Positions 26,438-35,304 of a DNA stretch of 64,000 nucleotides are shown in pieces. Source of the stretch: Microbacterium saccharophilum (GTDB lineage: Bacteria > Actinomycetota > Actinomycetes > Actinomycetales > Microbacteriaceae); contig NZ_BKAH01000008.1 in the NCBI RefSeq assembly GCF_007992455.1, forward strand, positions 1 to 64,000, read 5' to 3'. Both the position numbers and the translations under genes were made by a program. The notes beneath the pieces were generated by a model. It saw only the letters and a program-made list of their open reading frames with translations. It did no database searches and had not been told where the DNA came from. Numbering within the stretch: the first letter of the stretch is position 1; each line of letters opens with the position of its first letter.

Positions 26438-27775
26438 ATGCCCTCCCCGCAGCACGATCTCGACCACTGGCGCACGCTCCCGATCAAGCAGCAGCCGCTG
26501 TGGGGCGACCTGGATGCCGTGGCCGCCGTGTCGAACGAGATCTCGACGCTCCCGCCGCTCGTCTTCGCCGGCGAGGTCGACCTCCTCCGCGAGCGCCTGG
26601 CGCGCGCGGCCAGCGGCCAGGCGTTCCTCCTGCAGGGCGGCGACTGCGCCGAGACGTTCGCCGGCGCGACCGCCGAGCAGATCCGCAACCGCATCAAGAC
26701 GGTGCTGCAGATGGCCGTGGTCCTCACCTACGGGGCCTCGATGCCCATCGTGAAGATGGGGCGCATGGCCGGGCAGTTCGCCAAGCCCCGCTCCAGCGAC
26801 ACCGAGACCCGCGGCGAGGTGACGCTGCCGGCCTACCGGGGCGACATCGTCAACGGCTACGACTTCACCGAGGCCTCGCGCGCCGCCGATCCGCAGCGTC
26901 TGCTGAAGGGGTATCACACGGCCGCCTCGACGCTGAACCTCATCCGCGCGTTCACGCAGGGGGGCTTCGCCGACCTCCGCGAGGTGCACAGCTGGAACCG
27001 CGGTTTCGCGGAGAACCCGGCCAACGAGCGCTACGAGGGCCTCGCCGGCGAGATCGACCGCGCCATCAAGTTCATGGAGGCCGCGGGCGCCAACTTCGAC
27101 GAGCTGCGCCGCGTCGAGTTCTACACGGGGCACGAGGGGCTCCTGATGGACTACGAGCGGCCCATGACGCGCATCGACTCGCGCACCGGCACGCCGTACA
27201 ACACGTCCGCGCACTTCCTGTGGATCGGGGAGCGCACGCGCGACCTCGACGGCGCGCACGTCGACTACTTCTCGAAGATCCGCAACCCCATCGGCGTCAA
27301 GCTCGGCCCCACGACGTCGCCGGAGACGGCACTGGCGCTCATCGACAAGCTCGACCCGGAGCGCGAGCCCGGCCGCCTGACCTTCATCACGCGCATGGGT
27401 GCCGGCAAGATCCGCGATGCGCTGCCCCCGCTCCTGGAGGCCGTGAGGGACGCCGGGGCGACGCCGCTGTGGGTCACCGACCCCATGCACGGCAACGGCA
27501 TCACGACGCCGACCGGCTACAAGACGCGGCGCTTCGACGACGTCGTGGACGAGGTGCGCGGCTTCTTCGAGGCGCACCGCGCCGTCGGCACGTTCGCCGG
27601 CGGCATCCACGTCGAGCTCACCGGCGACGACGTGACGGAGTGCCTGGGCGGCTCGGAGATGATCGACGAGGCCACCCTCGCGACCCGCTACGAGAGCCTG
27701 TGCGACCCGCGCCTGAATCACATGCAGAGCCTCGAGCTCGCGTTCCTCGTCGCCGAGGAGCTCGAGAAGCGCTGA
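26438..27775 (+). CDS. aroG: Class II 3-deoxy-7-phosphoheptulonate synthase
   Basis: First step of the shikimate pathway: erythrose-4-phosphate plus phosphoenolpyruvate to DAHP. 445 aa of the plant-type class II family common in actinobacteria. Metal-binding Cys in LQGGDCAETF about residue 69, substrate residues in KMGRMAGQFAKPR and WVTDPMHGN, and GGIHVELTGDDVTEC near the end. It begins with its own near-leaderless promoter and is convergent with the PASTA kinase gene. Confidence 0.96.
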   Translation: MPSPQHDLDHWRTLPIKQQPLWGDLDAVAAVSNEISTLPPLVFAGEVDLLRERLARAASGQAFLLQGGDCAETFAGATAEQIRNRIKTVLQMAVVLTYGASMPIVKMGRMAGQFAKPRSSDTETRGEVTLPAYRGDIVNGYDFTEASRAADPQRLLKGYHTAASTLNLIRAFTQGGFADLREVHSWNRGFAENPANERYEGLAGEIDRAIKFMEAAGANFDELRRVEFYTGHEGLLMDYERPMTRIDSRTGTPYNTSAHFLWIGERTRDLDGAHVDYFSKIRNPIGVKLGPTTSPETALALIDKLDPEREPGRLTFITRMGAGKIRDALPPLLEAVRDAGATPLWVTDPMHGNGITTPTGYKTRRFDDVVDEVRGFFEAHRAVGTFAGGIHVELTGDDVTECLGGSEMIDEATLATRYESLCDPRLNHMQSLELAFLVAEELEKR

Positions 27776-27790
27776 CCCGCTGCTCCTGGT

Positions 27791-27810
27791 CCCCGCGCGT
27801 TCGCGCGGGG
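27791..27810. terminator. Hairpin between aroG and the PASTA kinase gene
   Basis: CCCCGCGC-GTTC-GCGCGGGG: 8-base perfect stem and four-base loop, placed exactly between two convergent stop codons. Confidence 0.6.
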
Positions 27811-29742
27811 TCAGCCGGTGGCGGTGATCTGGATCGTGACCGTCGTCCCGGCCCGGCGGAACGCGCCACCCTCGGGGTCCTGCGCGGTGACCTTCGTGAG
27901 ACCGTCCGGCCACACGTTCCAGAGCGGGGAGTAGTTGACCTCGAAGCCGGCGTCCCGCAGGCGCTGCGCGGCGTTGTCGCGCGTCTGGCCGACGACGCCG
28001 GGGATCTCGAACAGCTGCGGGCCCTTCGAGACCACGAGGGGGATCGTGTCGCCGGGGCGGAAGTTCCCGCCGTCCGCGCGGGCGCCCATGCTGATGACGC
28101 GGCCCTGCTCGACCTTGTCGCTGAACGCCTCGGTCACCTCGGGGGTGAGCTCGACGGCCGTGAGCTTCTCCCGCGCCGCGTCGACGCTGTTGCCGACGAC
28201 GTCCGGGACAGGGCCGAGCGACACGTACAGGTCGGCGCCGGAGCCCTCCAGCGCGGTGCAGCCGTCCTTGCAGTCGACACCCGCGCCGCCGTCGCGCGGC
28301 GTGAGGGTCGCGTCGATGACGGTGCCTTCGGCGGCATCCGTGAACCGGGAGTGGGTCGCCGTGACGGTCATCCGGATGTCGGCGAGGGCCTGCGTGGCCT
28401 GCTCCAGCGTCATCCCGGACAGCGTCGGCACCTGCTGCGAGGCGGGACCGGCGGAGACCACGACCGTGACCTCCGCCTCCTTCTCCACGCGCGCGCCCTC
28501 GCCGGGCTCGGAGCGGATCACGAGGCCCGCATCGACCTCGAGGCTCGTGTCGCTGCCCTCGACGGCCCGCAGCCCGAACTCCGCGAGCTCGGCCTGGGCC
28601 TCCGCGAACGTGCCGCCCCGGACGTCGGGCACCGCGATGAGCGAGCCCGGCCCCGACCCGAACCACCAGCCGACCCCGCCGGCGGCACCGGCCAGGATCA
28701 GCACGAGGACGAGGATCCAGACGCCCTTCGCCGCGTTGCGACGCGTGCGGCGGCGCAGCCGCGTCGCGTTGTCCTCGTCGGTCGTGACGGTCGGCGCCGT
28801 GAACGTGCCGGGCATCACCTTCGTGAGCTCGCCGGAGTCCAGTCCGTCGGCGTCGGCGAGCACGGCGGGGGAGGTGCGCACGACCTGCGGGTAGACGCCG
28901 AGGTCCTTCTCGATCTCGCGGAGCCGGTCGAGCATGGCCCGCGCGTCGACGGGGCGGTCGTCGGGCTCCCGCTCGGTGGCCCACATGACGAGCTCGTCGA
29001 ACTGCTCCGGCACGCCCGGGTTCTTCGCGCTCGGCCGGGGCACAGAGTCGGTGGCGTGCTGGTAGGCGATCTGCATCGGCTGCTCGCCCTTGTAGGGCTG
29101 CTCGCCCACGAGCATCTCGTAGAGCATGATGCCGAGCGCGTAGATGTCGCTGCGGGCGTCGGCCGTGCCGCGTGTGACGAGCTCGGGCGCGAGGTACGCG
29201 ATCGTGCCGAGGAGCATCTGACCCGTCGCGGTGTTCGCGCTCGTCGCCCGGGCCAGGCCGAAGTCGCCGATCTTGATGCGGCCGTCCTCGGCCAGCAGCA
29301 CGTTCTCCGGCTTCACGTCTCGGTGCACGATCCCGGCGCGGTGCGCGGCGGCGAGGCCGGAGAGGACGGCATCCATGATGGTGATGGTCTGCGGGATCGT
29401 GAGGCGTCGCTGCTCGCGCAGCAGCTCGCGCATCGTGATGCCGGGCAGATACTCCATGACGAGGTACGCCATCTCGCCGTCCTGGCCCTGATCGAACACG
29501 TTCACGACGTGCGGATCGGCCAGGCGCGCGGCGGAGCGCGCCTCCTGGATGAACCGGCTCTGGAACACCGTGTCGTCGGACAGGTGACTGTGCATGACCT
29601 TGAGGGCGACCCGTCGCTCGAGGCGCAGATCGGTCGCGACGTAGACCGTCGCCATGCCTCCGCGGGCGATGCGAGCACGCACGCGGTATCGGCCGTCGAC
29701 CAGACGGCCGATCAGCGGATCCGTCTGCTGGCTCGTGCTCAC
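27811..29742 (-). CDS. pknL: Membrane Ser/Thr protein kinase with four PASTA domains (PknL/PknB type)
   Basis: 643 aa. Kinase domain about residues 15-275: glycine loop IARGGMATVY, catalytic Lys48 in VALKVM, HRDVKPENV and DFGLARA. One membrane helix about 335-357, then four PASTA repeats outside (starting VPDVRGGT, VPTLSGMT, VPDVVGNS and IPGVVGQT), which bind muropeptides or lipid II. The second repeat carries an insertion with CKDGC, a likely disulfide. Gene order next to aroG, an Rv2175c-like gene and polyprenyl synthase matches mycobacterial pknL. GTG start. FHA proteins such as the GarA encoded here are possible substrates. Confidence 0.9.
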   Translation of the reverse strand: MSTSQQTDPLIGRLVDGRYRVRARIARGGMATVYVATDLRLERRVALKVMHSHLSDDTVFQSRFIQEARSAARLADPHVVNVFDQGQDGEMAYLVMEYLPGITMRELLREQRRLTIPQTITIMDAVLSGLAAAHRAGIVHRDVKPENVLLAEDGRIKIGDFGLARATSANTATGQMLLGTIAYLAPELVTRGTADARSDIYALGIMLYEMLVGEQPYKGEQPMQIAYQHATDSVPRPSAKNPGVPEQFDELVMWATEREPDDRPVDARAMLDRLREIEKDLGVYPQVVRTSPAVLADADGLDSGELTKVMPGTFTAPTVTTDEDNATRLRRRTRRNAAKGVWILVLVLILAGAAGGVGWWFGSGPGSLIAVPDVRGGTFAEAQAELAEFGLRAVEGSDTSLEVDAGLVIRSEPGEGARVEKEAEVTVVVSAGPASQQVPTLSGMTLEQATQALADIRMTVTATHSRFTDAAEGTVIDATLTPRDGGAGVDCKDGCTALEGSGADLYVSLGPVPDVVGNSVDAAREKLTAVELTPEVTEAFSDKVEQGRVISMGARADGGNFRPGDTIPLVVSKGPQLFEIPGVVGQTRDNAAQRLRDAGFEVNYSPLWNVWPDGLTKVTAQDPEGGAFRRAGTTVTIQITATG

Positions 29743-29821
29743 GCGAAGAGTCTACGGAGCGGATGCCCCGACGCCGGGCAGCGGCTCACCCCCGAACCGC
29801 GCGGGGTCGCGGGCGATCGCG

Positions 29822-30994
29822 CTATCCGAGCGCGGAGAGCCAGGCGTACGCCTGCTGCTCCCACTGCCCGTACCGGTCGGGGTAGGCCGAGACCTGTACC
29901 GCCTGCGCGGCGTGGGAGAAGTCCATGTCGTGCCAGCCGGGGATGTCGAGCAGCCCCCGGGAGAGCGCCCCGTTGGGGTCGCCCGGGCCGCCGTAGAACA
30001 CGGCGGTGGCGCGCACGGGGTCCAGGACCTGCCCGGCGGTGCCCCAGCCCTGGCTGGGACGCTGCTGGAAGAGGCCGAGGGAGTCGCGGTCGCCCCAATC
30101 CAGGTTCCGCATCCACGATTCGACCATCGCCGTCGCGAGCGCGATCGCGATGCCCCGGTCGGGGACGCCGCGCTGGCGTCCGACCTGCACGATGAGCGTC
30201 GCGTTGGCGATCTGCTCGGCGGTCAGGCCGGCGAGGGCCCCGGGGTCGGGGAGCCGCAGCGTCTGGCCCGGGTAGATGATCGACGACGCGGACAGCCCGT
30301 TCGCGGCGAGCAGCGCGGAGACCGAGGTGCCGTGCTGCTGCGCGATGGCCCAGAGCGTGTCGCCCGGGGCGATCGTGTGCGATGCGGAGGCGGGTGGGGA
30401 TGCGGGTGCCGCGGGCGGCGCCGGTGCCGCGGGCGGCGCCGGTGTCGTGCTCGCCGCCGGTTCCGCGGAGAGGGCGATCGCGAGCTGCTGTCCGGGCTGG
30501 ATCACCGACGAGGCGCCGAGTCCGTTGAGGGCGCTCAGCGTGCTCACCGACATGCCGTAGGTGCGCGCGATGGCCCAGAGCGTGTCGCCGGCGCGGACCG
30601 TGTGGGTCGCCGCCGGTGCCGCGGCCGCCGGCGGAGGTGCGGTGCTCGCGGCCGAGGGGGAGAGGCGCAGGATCTGCCCGGGCCGGATGACGGACGTCCA
30701 GGTCAGGCCGTTCCACGCGAGGACGTCCGCCGTGCGGAGGCCGTATCGCGCCGCGACGGCACTCACGGTGTCACCGGCGGCGACGGTGTGCGCGGTGGCG
30801 GCCGGGGCGGCGGCGGCCTGCGGCAGGCTTGTGGAGGGGCGAAGGGCGGATGCCGGAGCGGCGCCGAGACCGGCTCCGCGCGGCGTACCGACATCGGCGG
30901 CCTGCGCGGGTGCGGCCGTGAGCGACAGGGCGAGCGCACCGACGACGGCCAGCGGCAGCGTCGTCGTCGGCAGGTTGTCAGGTCGTCGTCTCAC
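29822..30994 (-). CDS. Secreted LysM protein with lysozyme-like C-terminus
   Basis: About 390 aa from GTG 30994, chosen for its AGGGAGAAG ribosome site; the longer frame from 31033 lacks one. Signal peptide TTTLPLAVVGALALSLTAAPAQA, then three LysM peptidoglycan-binding repeats (HTVAAGDTVSAV..., HTVRAGDTLWAI..., HTIAPGDTLWAI...) joined by Pro/Ala linkers, and a C-terminal domain (ATAMVESWMRNLDWGDRDSLGLFQQRPSQGWG) resembling lysozyme-like or transglycosylase folds with a plausible catalytic Glu. Whether it cuts peptidoglycan is uncertain. It sits upstream of the PASTA kinase on the same strand, consistent with a shared wall function. Confidence 0.82.
   Translation of the reverse strand: MRRRPDNLPTTTLPLAVVGALALSLTAAPAQAADVGTPRGAGLGAAPASALRPSTSLPQAAAAPAATAHTVAAGDTVSAVAARYGLRTADVLAWNGLTWTSVIRPGQILRLSPSAASTAPPPAAAAPAATHTVRAGDTLWAIARTYGMSVSTLSALNGLGASSVIQPGQQLAIALSAEPAASTTPAPPAAPAPPAAPASPPASASHTIAPGDTLWAIAQQHGTSVSALLAANGLSASSIIYPGQTLRLPDPGALAGLTAEQIANATLIVQVGRQRGVPDRGIAIALATAMVESWMRNLDWGDRDSLGLFQQRPSQGWGTAGQVLDPVRATAVFYGGPGDPNGALSRGLLDIPGWHDMDFSHAAQAVQVSAYPDRYGQWEQQAYAWLSALG
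30405..30440. repeat. Two tandem 18-base repeats in the LysM linker
   Basis: Two perfect copies of GGTGCCGCGGGCGGCGCC encoding the Pro/Ala linker between LysM repeats two and three. Likely length-variable. Confidence 0.6.
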
Positions 30995-31147
30995 GAGCTT
31001 CTCCCTCTGGTTCGACCTCCGCCACCGTGTCACGGAAGTGAATTCGAGTCAACCAGTGATAAAGGAGTGGCCAGTGTGATGGAAGTCGTCGAAGCAGCGT
31101 TCCGACCGAGGGCGCGCGGGAGTGGCGGTGAGTGGAATAGTGGACGT

Positions 31148-31498
31148 GTGACCGGAGAATCCACGCCGACCATCCCGACCGACTGGCTGACCCTGCCCGA
31201 CCTCGTCGCGCTGACCGGGGAGCCCCTCGGGCGTATCCGGCGGCTGCTCGACGACAAGCACCTCGTCGCCTCGCGCCGTGACGGCACGGTCAAGGTGCCC
31301 GCCGCCTTCCTCATGGACGGGCACCCGCTGCCGGCGCTGCGCGGCACCATCATCGTGCTCGAGGACGGCGGATTCACCGACGACGAGGTGATCGACTGGC
31401 TGCTCGAACCCGAGGAGTCCATCGGCGTGGCCCCGATCGCGGCGCTCAGGGCCGGTCGCAAGAGCGAGGTCCGCCGCGTCGCGCAGGCGCTCGCCTGA
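31148..31498 (+). CDS. Rv2175c-like DNA-binding protein
   Basis: 116 aa. Winged-HTH region WLTLPDLVALTGEPLGRIRRLLDDKHLVASRRDG, followed by the family C-terminus PAAFLMDGHPLPALRGTIIVLEDGGFTDDEVIDWLL. In mycobacteria Rv2175c binds DNA weakly and is a PknL substrate. The short N-terminus before the HTH here contains several Thr (MTGESTPTIPTDW) that could be phosphorylated. GTG 31148 selected as the start; the far longer open frame upstream is antisense to the LysM gene. Located between LysM and polyprenyl synthase genes. Confidence 0.85.
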   Translation: MTGESTPTIPTDWLTLPDLVALTGEPLGRIRRLLDDKHLVASRRDGTVKVPAAFLMDGHPLPALRGTIIVLEDGGFTDDEVIDWLLEPEESIGVAPIAALRAGRKSEVRRVAQALA

Positions 31499-31538
31499 GC
31501 GCCGCCCGTCACTGAGGCTGCCTCTGCCTCGGCGGCGC
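31499..31538. terminator. Probable bidirectional terminator
   Basis: GCGCCGCC at 31499-31506 pairs with GGCGGCGC at 31531-31538, with an inner GAGGC/GCCTC stem and a bulge. It lies between the convergent Rv2175c-like and polyprenyl synthase genes. Confidence 0.5.
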
Positions 31539-31542
31539 GTCG

Positions 31543-32640
31543 TCAGGCTGCGCGTGCCGTCGCCGCGAGGGCGAGGTCGCGCAGTGCCCCGACCGCCGTG
31601 GTGCCGAGGGGAGCGCCGCGGAGCGCGCGGTCGGCCTCCAGCGCGTACTCCGTGATGAGCTCCTCCACGCGGGCGAGGGCCCCGGTATCGACGATCGTGG
31701 ACTGCAGGGCGGCGATCTGCTCATCGTCGAGTGCGGGGTCGCCGACGAGCTCGTCCAGCACGCGCCGCGCTCCCGGCGTCATCGCCTCGCGCGCGTACGC
31801 GATGAGGAGGGTGCGCTTGCCCTCGCGGAGGTCATCGCCGGAGGGCTTCCCGGTCACGGCGGCGTCACCGAACACGCCGAGGACGTCGTCCCGCAGCTGG
31901 AACGCCAGGCCGATGGGGTGGCCGAACCGCTCCAGCGCGTCGCTCTGCGCGGTGTCGGCCCCGGCGAGGGCGGCGCCCAGCAGCAGCGGATGCTGCACGC
32001 TGTAGCGCGCCGACTTCAGCGACGCCACCCGCAGGGCCCGCGCGACGTGCTCGCTGTCCGGGGCCGTGCGGTAGGCGGCCTCCTCGGCCACGTCGAGGAA
32101 CTGCCCGACGGTGACGTCGCGGCGCATGACGGCGTAGACCCGGCGGGCCGGCGCCGCGTGCGCGGCATCCGCGGTCGCGAGTCCCTCCTCCAGGAGGTCG
32201 TCGCTCCACGCCACGAGCAGGTCGCCCAGCAGGATGGCCGCCGACCGGCCGAATCCGGCGGGATCGCCGTCCCACGATGCGTCACGGTGCGCGGACTCCC
32301 AGCGCCGGTGCGCCGCCGGCCGCCCGCGCCGGGTGTCGGAGTTGTCGACGACGTCGTCGTGCACGAGCGCGGCGGCGTGGAAGACCTCGAGCGCCGCCGC
32401 GGCGGCGACGACGTCGGGCGTCGGGGCGGCCGCACGGGCCCCCTGGAACTCCCGGACGGCCTGCCATCCGGTGAGGCAGAAACGAGCCCGGAGGCGCTTG
32501 CCGCCGTCCATCGCATCGGCACCGGACCGCACGAAGGCCTGCGCCTCGGCGCCCAGATCGGCGGCGGCGGAGAGCTGGTCGGCCGTGAACCTTTCCAGTC
32601 GCTGGGAAACAGCCTCGATCAGCGCATCAGGGAGGTTCAC
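31543..32640 (-). CDS. Trans-polyprenyl diphosphate synthase (IdsA type)
   Basis: Head-to-tail condensation of isopentenyl diphosphate onto allylic diphosphates, supplying precursors for menaquinone or carotenoids. 365 aa. First Asp-rich motif VHDDVVDNSDTRRG about residues 94-107 and the second FQLRDDVLGVFGD about 228-240 are intact. Chain length is not decidable without structural modelling of the residues before the first motif. GTG start 6 bases after a TAGGCT -10 element. Divergent from the DUF3040 gene. Confidence 0.9.
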   Translation of the reverse strand: MNLPDALIEAVSQRLERFTADQLSAAADLGAEAQAFVRSGADAMDGGKRLRARFCLTGWQAVREFQGARAAAPTPDVVAAAAALEVFHAAALVHDDVVDNSDTRRGRPAAHRRWESAHRDASWDGDPAGFGRSAAILLGDLLVAWSDDLLEEGLATADAAHAAPARRVYAVMRRDVTVGQFLDVAEEAAYRTAPDSEHVARALRVASLKSARYSVQHPLLLGAALAGADTAQSDALERFGHPIGLAFQLRDDVLGVFGDAAVTGKPSGDDLREGKRTLLIAYAREAMTPGARRVLDELVGDPALDDEQIAALQSTIVDTGALARVEELITEYALEADRALRGAPLGTTAVGALRDLALAATARAA

Positions 32641-32646
32641 GGGCCT

Positions 32647-32652
32647 AGCCTA
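32647..32652 (-). promoter_or_regulatory. -10 element of the polyprenyl synthase gene, near-leaderless
   Basis: TAGGCT on the minus strand, 6 bases before the GTG start. Confidence 0.5.
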
Positions 32653-32669
32653 GTTCTCGCGGGGACGCG

Positions 32670-32675
32670 TAGAAT
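32670..32675 (+). promoter_or_regulatory. -10 element of the DUF3040 gene
   Basis: TAGAAT, 31 bases before the ATG. It occupies the place where the -35 of the opposing polyprenyl synthase promoter would be, so the two promoters overlap. Confidence 0.45.
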
Positions 32676-32706
32676 CGTCCCAACGACACTCCACAGAGGG
32701 GGAAGC

Positions 32707-33084
32707 ATGCCACTGTCAGAGCAGGAGCAGCGGCTGCTGGATGAGATGGAACGTCATCTCATGCGCAACGACGCCGATGTCGTGAGCGCGCCCCGTGAGG
32801 GGCAGTCCCTCAGCTACCGCAACATCGTCTACGGCTCCGTCCTGGTCCTCGTGGGCCTGGCCGCCCTCGTGGTGGGGGTCTCCACCAGCCTCATCGTGGT
32901 CGGCGTCATCGCCTTCCTCGTGATGGTGGGCGGCGTCGTGCTCGCCGTGACGCCATCGCGGGGTGGTGCGTCCGCGCGGCCCTCCGAGACCGCGCAGAAG
33001 AAGACCGGCCCGGCGACGCAGCCCGCCTCCTCCTTCATGGACCGCATCAACGAACGCTGGGACCGCCGTCACGACGGGGGCTGA
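32707..33084 (+). CDS. DUF3040 membrane protein
   Basis: 125 aa. It begins with the family signature MPLSEQEQRLLDEMERHL, followed by two hydrophobic helices separated by a short turn (residues about 40-85) and a polar tail. DUF3040 genes are found in many actinobacteria, often just upstream of mraZ as here; the role is unknown, possibly linked to the wall or division. ATG behind AGAGGGGGAAG. A perfect terminator follows, so it is not part of the mraZ operon. Confidence 0.85.
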   Translation: MPLSEQEQRLLDEMERHLMRNDADVVSAPREGQSLSYRNIVYGSVLVLVGLAALVVGVSTSLIVVGVIAFLVMVGGVVLAVTPSRGGASARPSETAQKKTGPATQPASSFMDRINERWDRRHDGG

Positions 33085-33107
33085 CCCGCCAGCAGCGCAC
33101 ACACCAC

Positions 33108-33139
33108 AGAGCACCGACCTCCGGGTCGGTGCTCTTTTT
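33108..33139 (+). terminator. Rho-independent terminator after the DUF3040 gene
   Basis: AGAGCACCGACC-TCCG-GGTCGGTGCTCT, a perfect 12-base stem followed by a run of five T (33135-33139). It is the clearest intrinsic terminator in the window and insulates the division cluster. Confidence 0.92.
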
Positions 33140-33176
33140 CGTGCCCGGTGGGGAATGGGCTCAGATTTCGATAGTG

Positions 33177-33202
33177 AAGTGGAGTAAAGTGGAGTAAAGT
33201 GG
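33177..33202 (+). promoter_or_regulatory. MraZ operator: three 10-base-spaced boxes
   Basis: AAGTGG occurs at 33177, 33187 and 33197, one helical turn apart, two of them as AAAGTGG. This matches the spacing of known MraZ boxes (three or four repeats at 10-base period; AAAGTG in mycoplasmas). It lies 42 bases before mraZ, so MraZ probably controls its own operon. Confidence 0.75.
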
Positions 33203-33243
33203 CGGGTATCTGAGGCGGCCGGGCGCAGAAGGGGGTGGAGCCG

Positions 33244-33675
33244 ATGTTGTTGGGCACCTACACCCCCAAGCTCGACGACAAGGGCCGCGTCATCCTCCCG
33301 GCGAAGTTCCGCACCGATCTCGGCGACGGCGTCGTCGTCACGCGCGGTCAGGAGCGCTGCCTCTACGTGTTCAGCACGAAGGAGTTCGAGCGGGTCTACG
33401 AGCGCATCCGCGAGGCCCCGCTGACGAACAAGCAGTCCCGCGACTTCCAGCGCATGTTCCTCTCCGGCGCGAGCGACGAGAAGCCCGACAGCCAGAGCCG
33501 CATCACCCTTCCGCCGCACCTGCGCGCCTACGCCAACCTCGGCCGCGAACTCGTCGTCACCGGCGTCGGCGCCCACGCGGAGATCTGGGACGCGGAGGCG
33601 TGGAGCGCCTACGCGGACTCGAACGAAGACAGCTACTCGGACATGGAGCAGGAGGTGATCCCGGGACTCTTCTGA
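33244..33675 (+). CDS. mraZ: Transcriptional regulator MraZ
   Basis: 143 aa, the usual length, beginning [23 protein letters not shown]. Two SpoVT/AbrB-like halves are visible, each with the DxKGR/DSQSRI pattern (residues about 14-18 and 85-90). It forms ring-shaped oligomers that bind the tandem boxes upstream. The ATG at 33244 is preferred over the GTG at 33235 because it gives the family start and a GGGGGTGGAG ribosome site. First gene of the division and wall cluster. Confidence 0.94.
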   Translation: MLLGTYTPKLDDKGRVILPAKFRTDLGDGVVVTRGQERCLYVFSTKEFERVYERIREAPLTNKQSRDFQRMFLSGASDEKPDSQSRITLPPHLRAYANLGRELVVTGVGAHAEIWDAEAWSAYADSNEDSYSDMEQEVIPGLF

Positions 33676-33773
33676 GCCCCGGTCGTGACTCCCAGCCGCA
33701 CGCCCTGACGCACTTCCCCGGTGTCAGGTCGGAGCGGATGGGGATCAGGACCTGGGATCGGACCCCTCGCATC

Positions 33774-34730
33774 ATGAACCTCCGCGACATCCACACCCCC
33801 GTCCTCCTCGACCGCTGCGTCGAGCTGCTCGCCCCCGCCCTGGCCCACGAGGGCGCCGTCCTCGTCGATGCCACCGAAGGCATGGGCGGCCACTCCGAGG
33901 CGCTCCTCGAGCGCTTCCCCGGCGTCCACCTGATCGGGCTCGACCGCGACACCGACGCCCTCCGCATCGCGGGGCAGCGGCTCGCGCGCTTCGGCGACCG
34001 GGTCACGCTCGTGCACACCGTCTACGACGGCATCGCGGATGCGGTCGCCTCCACCGGCCGCACGCACGTCGACGGCATCCTCTTCGACCTCGGCGTCTCC
34101 TCGCTGCAGCTGGACGAGTCCGAGCGCGGGTTCGCGTACGCGCAGGACGCCCCGCTCGACATGCGCATGGACCAGAGCGCCGGGACGACCGCCGCCGACA
34201 TCCTCGCGACCTACGGCGAGGGCGACCTGCGCCGCATCTTCGAGCGGTACGGCGAGGAGAAGCTCGCCGGCCGGTACGCCCGCGCCATCCTCGAGGCGCG
34301 CCGGACGGCGCCCATCGAGCGGTCCGGCCAGCTCGTCGACATCCTCATCTCCGCGACACCCGCCGCCGTGCAGCGCGAGCGCGGGCACCCCGCCAAGCGC
34401 GTCTTCCAGGCGCTGCGCATCGAGGTCAACGCGGAGCTCGCGGCCCTCGAGAACGCCCTGCCCGCGGCCCTGGACCTCCTGCCCGTCGGCGGGCGGATCG
34501 TCGTCATGTCCTACCAGTCCCTCGAGGACCGGATCGTCAAGCGCGCCCTCGCCGAGGCCACCGCCTCGACCGCGCCGGCGCGGCTCCCGGTCGAGCTCCC
34601 CGAGCACGCGCCGCGCTTCCGTCTGCTCGTCAAGGGCGCCGAGCTCGCCTCGGACGAGGAGAAGGCACGGAACCCGCGCGCCACCCCCGTCCGGCTCCGC
34701 GCCGCCGAACGTGTGCGGGAGGCGGCATGA
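33774..34730 (+). CDS. rsmH: 16S rRNA (cytosine-1402-N4)-methyltransferase
   Basis: Also called MraW. 318 aa. It begins [19 protein letters not shown], with the SAM-binding [15 protein letters not shown] (here TEGMGG where many have TLGxGG), [12 protein letters not shown], and the late motif [17 protein letters not shown] 33774 is chosen to match the family N-terminus although it lacks a clear ribosome site; ATG 33738 is the alternative. The ftsL gene overlaps its stop (ATGA). Confidence 0.93.
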   Translation: MNLRDIHTPVLLDRCVELLAPALAHEGAVLVDATEGMGGHSEALLERFPGVHLIGLDRDTDALRIAGQRLARFGDRVTLVHTVYDGIADAVASTGRTHVDGILFDLGVSSLQLDESERGFAYAQDAPLDMRMDQSAGTTAADILATYGEGDLRRIFERYGEEKLAGRYARAILEARRTAPIERSGQLVDILISATPAAVQRERGHPAKRVFQALRIEVNAELAALENALPAALDLLPVGGRIVVMSYQSLEDRIVKRALAEATASTAPARLPVELPEHAPRFRLLVKGAELASDEEKARNPRATPVRLRAAERVREAA

Positions 34731-35299
34731 GCGCCGAAGCCCTCCGGGTCGCAGCCCCGGCTCCGCAGCACACCCCCGGCCGGACGCTGCGCGCCCTCGA
34801 CGCGCCGCTGCCCGCCCGCCGCCCCCGTCTGCTGTACGGCATCGTCGCCGTCGGGGGCGCCCTCGCGATCGCCGCGGCGCAGATGGGCCTGTCGATCCTC
34901 ACGACGCAGGGCACCTACGAGATGTCCTCGCTGACGAAGCAGCAGCGCGCCCTGGCATGGGAGACGCAGATGCTGCAGGACGACGTCGCCGGTCTCAGCT
35001 CGCCGCAGTACCTCGCGGCCAACGCGTCGGCGCTCGGGATGGTCGTGGGCCAGACGCCCAACTACCTCCGGCTCAGTGACGGCGCCATCGTCGGCACCGG
35101 CGGCGCGGCATCCTCGTCGTCGTCCGTGAACGCGCTCACGCGCGCCGCCGTCACCAACGCGCTCATCAGCGGCGTCCCGCTCGTGACCGACCCCGACGCG
35201 AGCCTCGAGTCCGGCGCGACGGTCGATCAGACGCTGCTCCTCAATACCCCGACACCCCCCGCGATCGCCGACGGTCTGCCGACGCCCGCCACACACTGA
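34727..35299 (+). CDS. ftsL: FtsL-like division protein
   Basis: 190 aa bitopic membrane protein. Basic cytosolic N-terminus (about 35 residues), one membrane helix ([24 protein letters not shown], about 36-59), a short coiled-coil-like stretch ([23 protein letters not shown]) and a long Ser/Thr/Ala-rich extracellular tail. Size and position between rsmH and ftsI fit FtsL of actinobacteria, a family with little sequence conservation. Expected to hold FtsW/FtsI with the FtsQ complex at the septum. Translationally coupled to rsmH. Confidence 0.75.
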   Translation: MSAEALRVAAPAPQHTPGRTLRALDAPLPARRPRLLYGIVAVGGALAIAAAQMGLSILTTQGTYEMSSLTKQQRALAWETQMLQDDVAGLSSPQYLAANASALGMVVGQTPNYLRLSDGAIVGTGGAASSSSSVNALTRAAVTNALISGVPLVTDPDASLESGATVDQTLLLNTPTPPAIADGLPTPATH

Positions 35300-35304
35300 A
35301 TGAC

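Noticed and set aside
30405-30440. Tandem repeats as a possible regulatory array
   Set aside because: They lie inside the LysM gene and simply encode a Pro/Ala linker.
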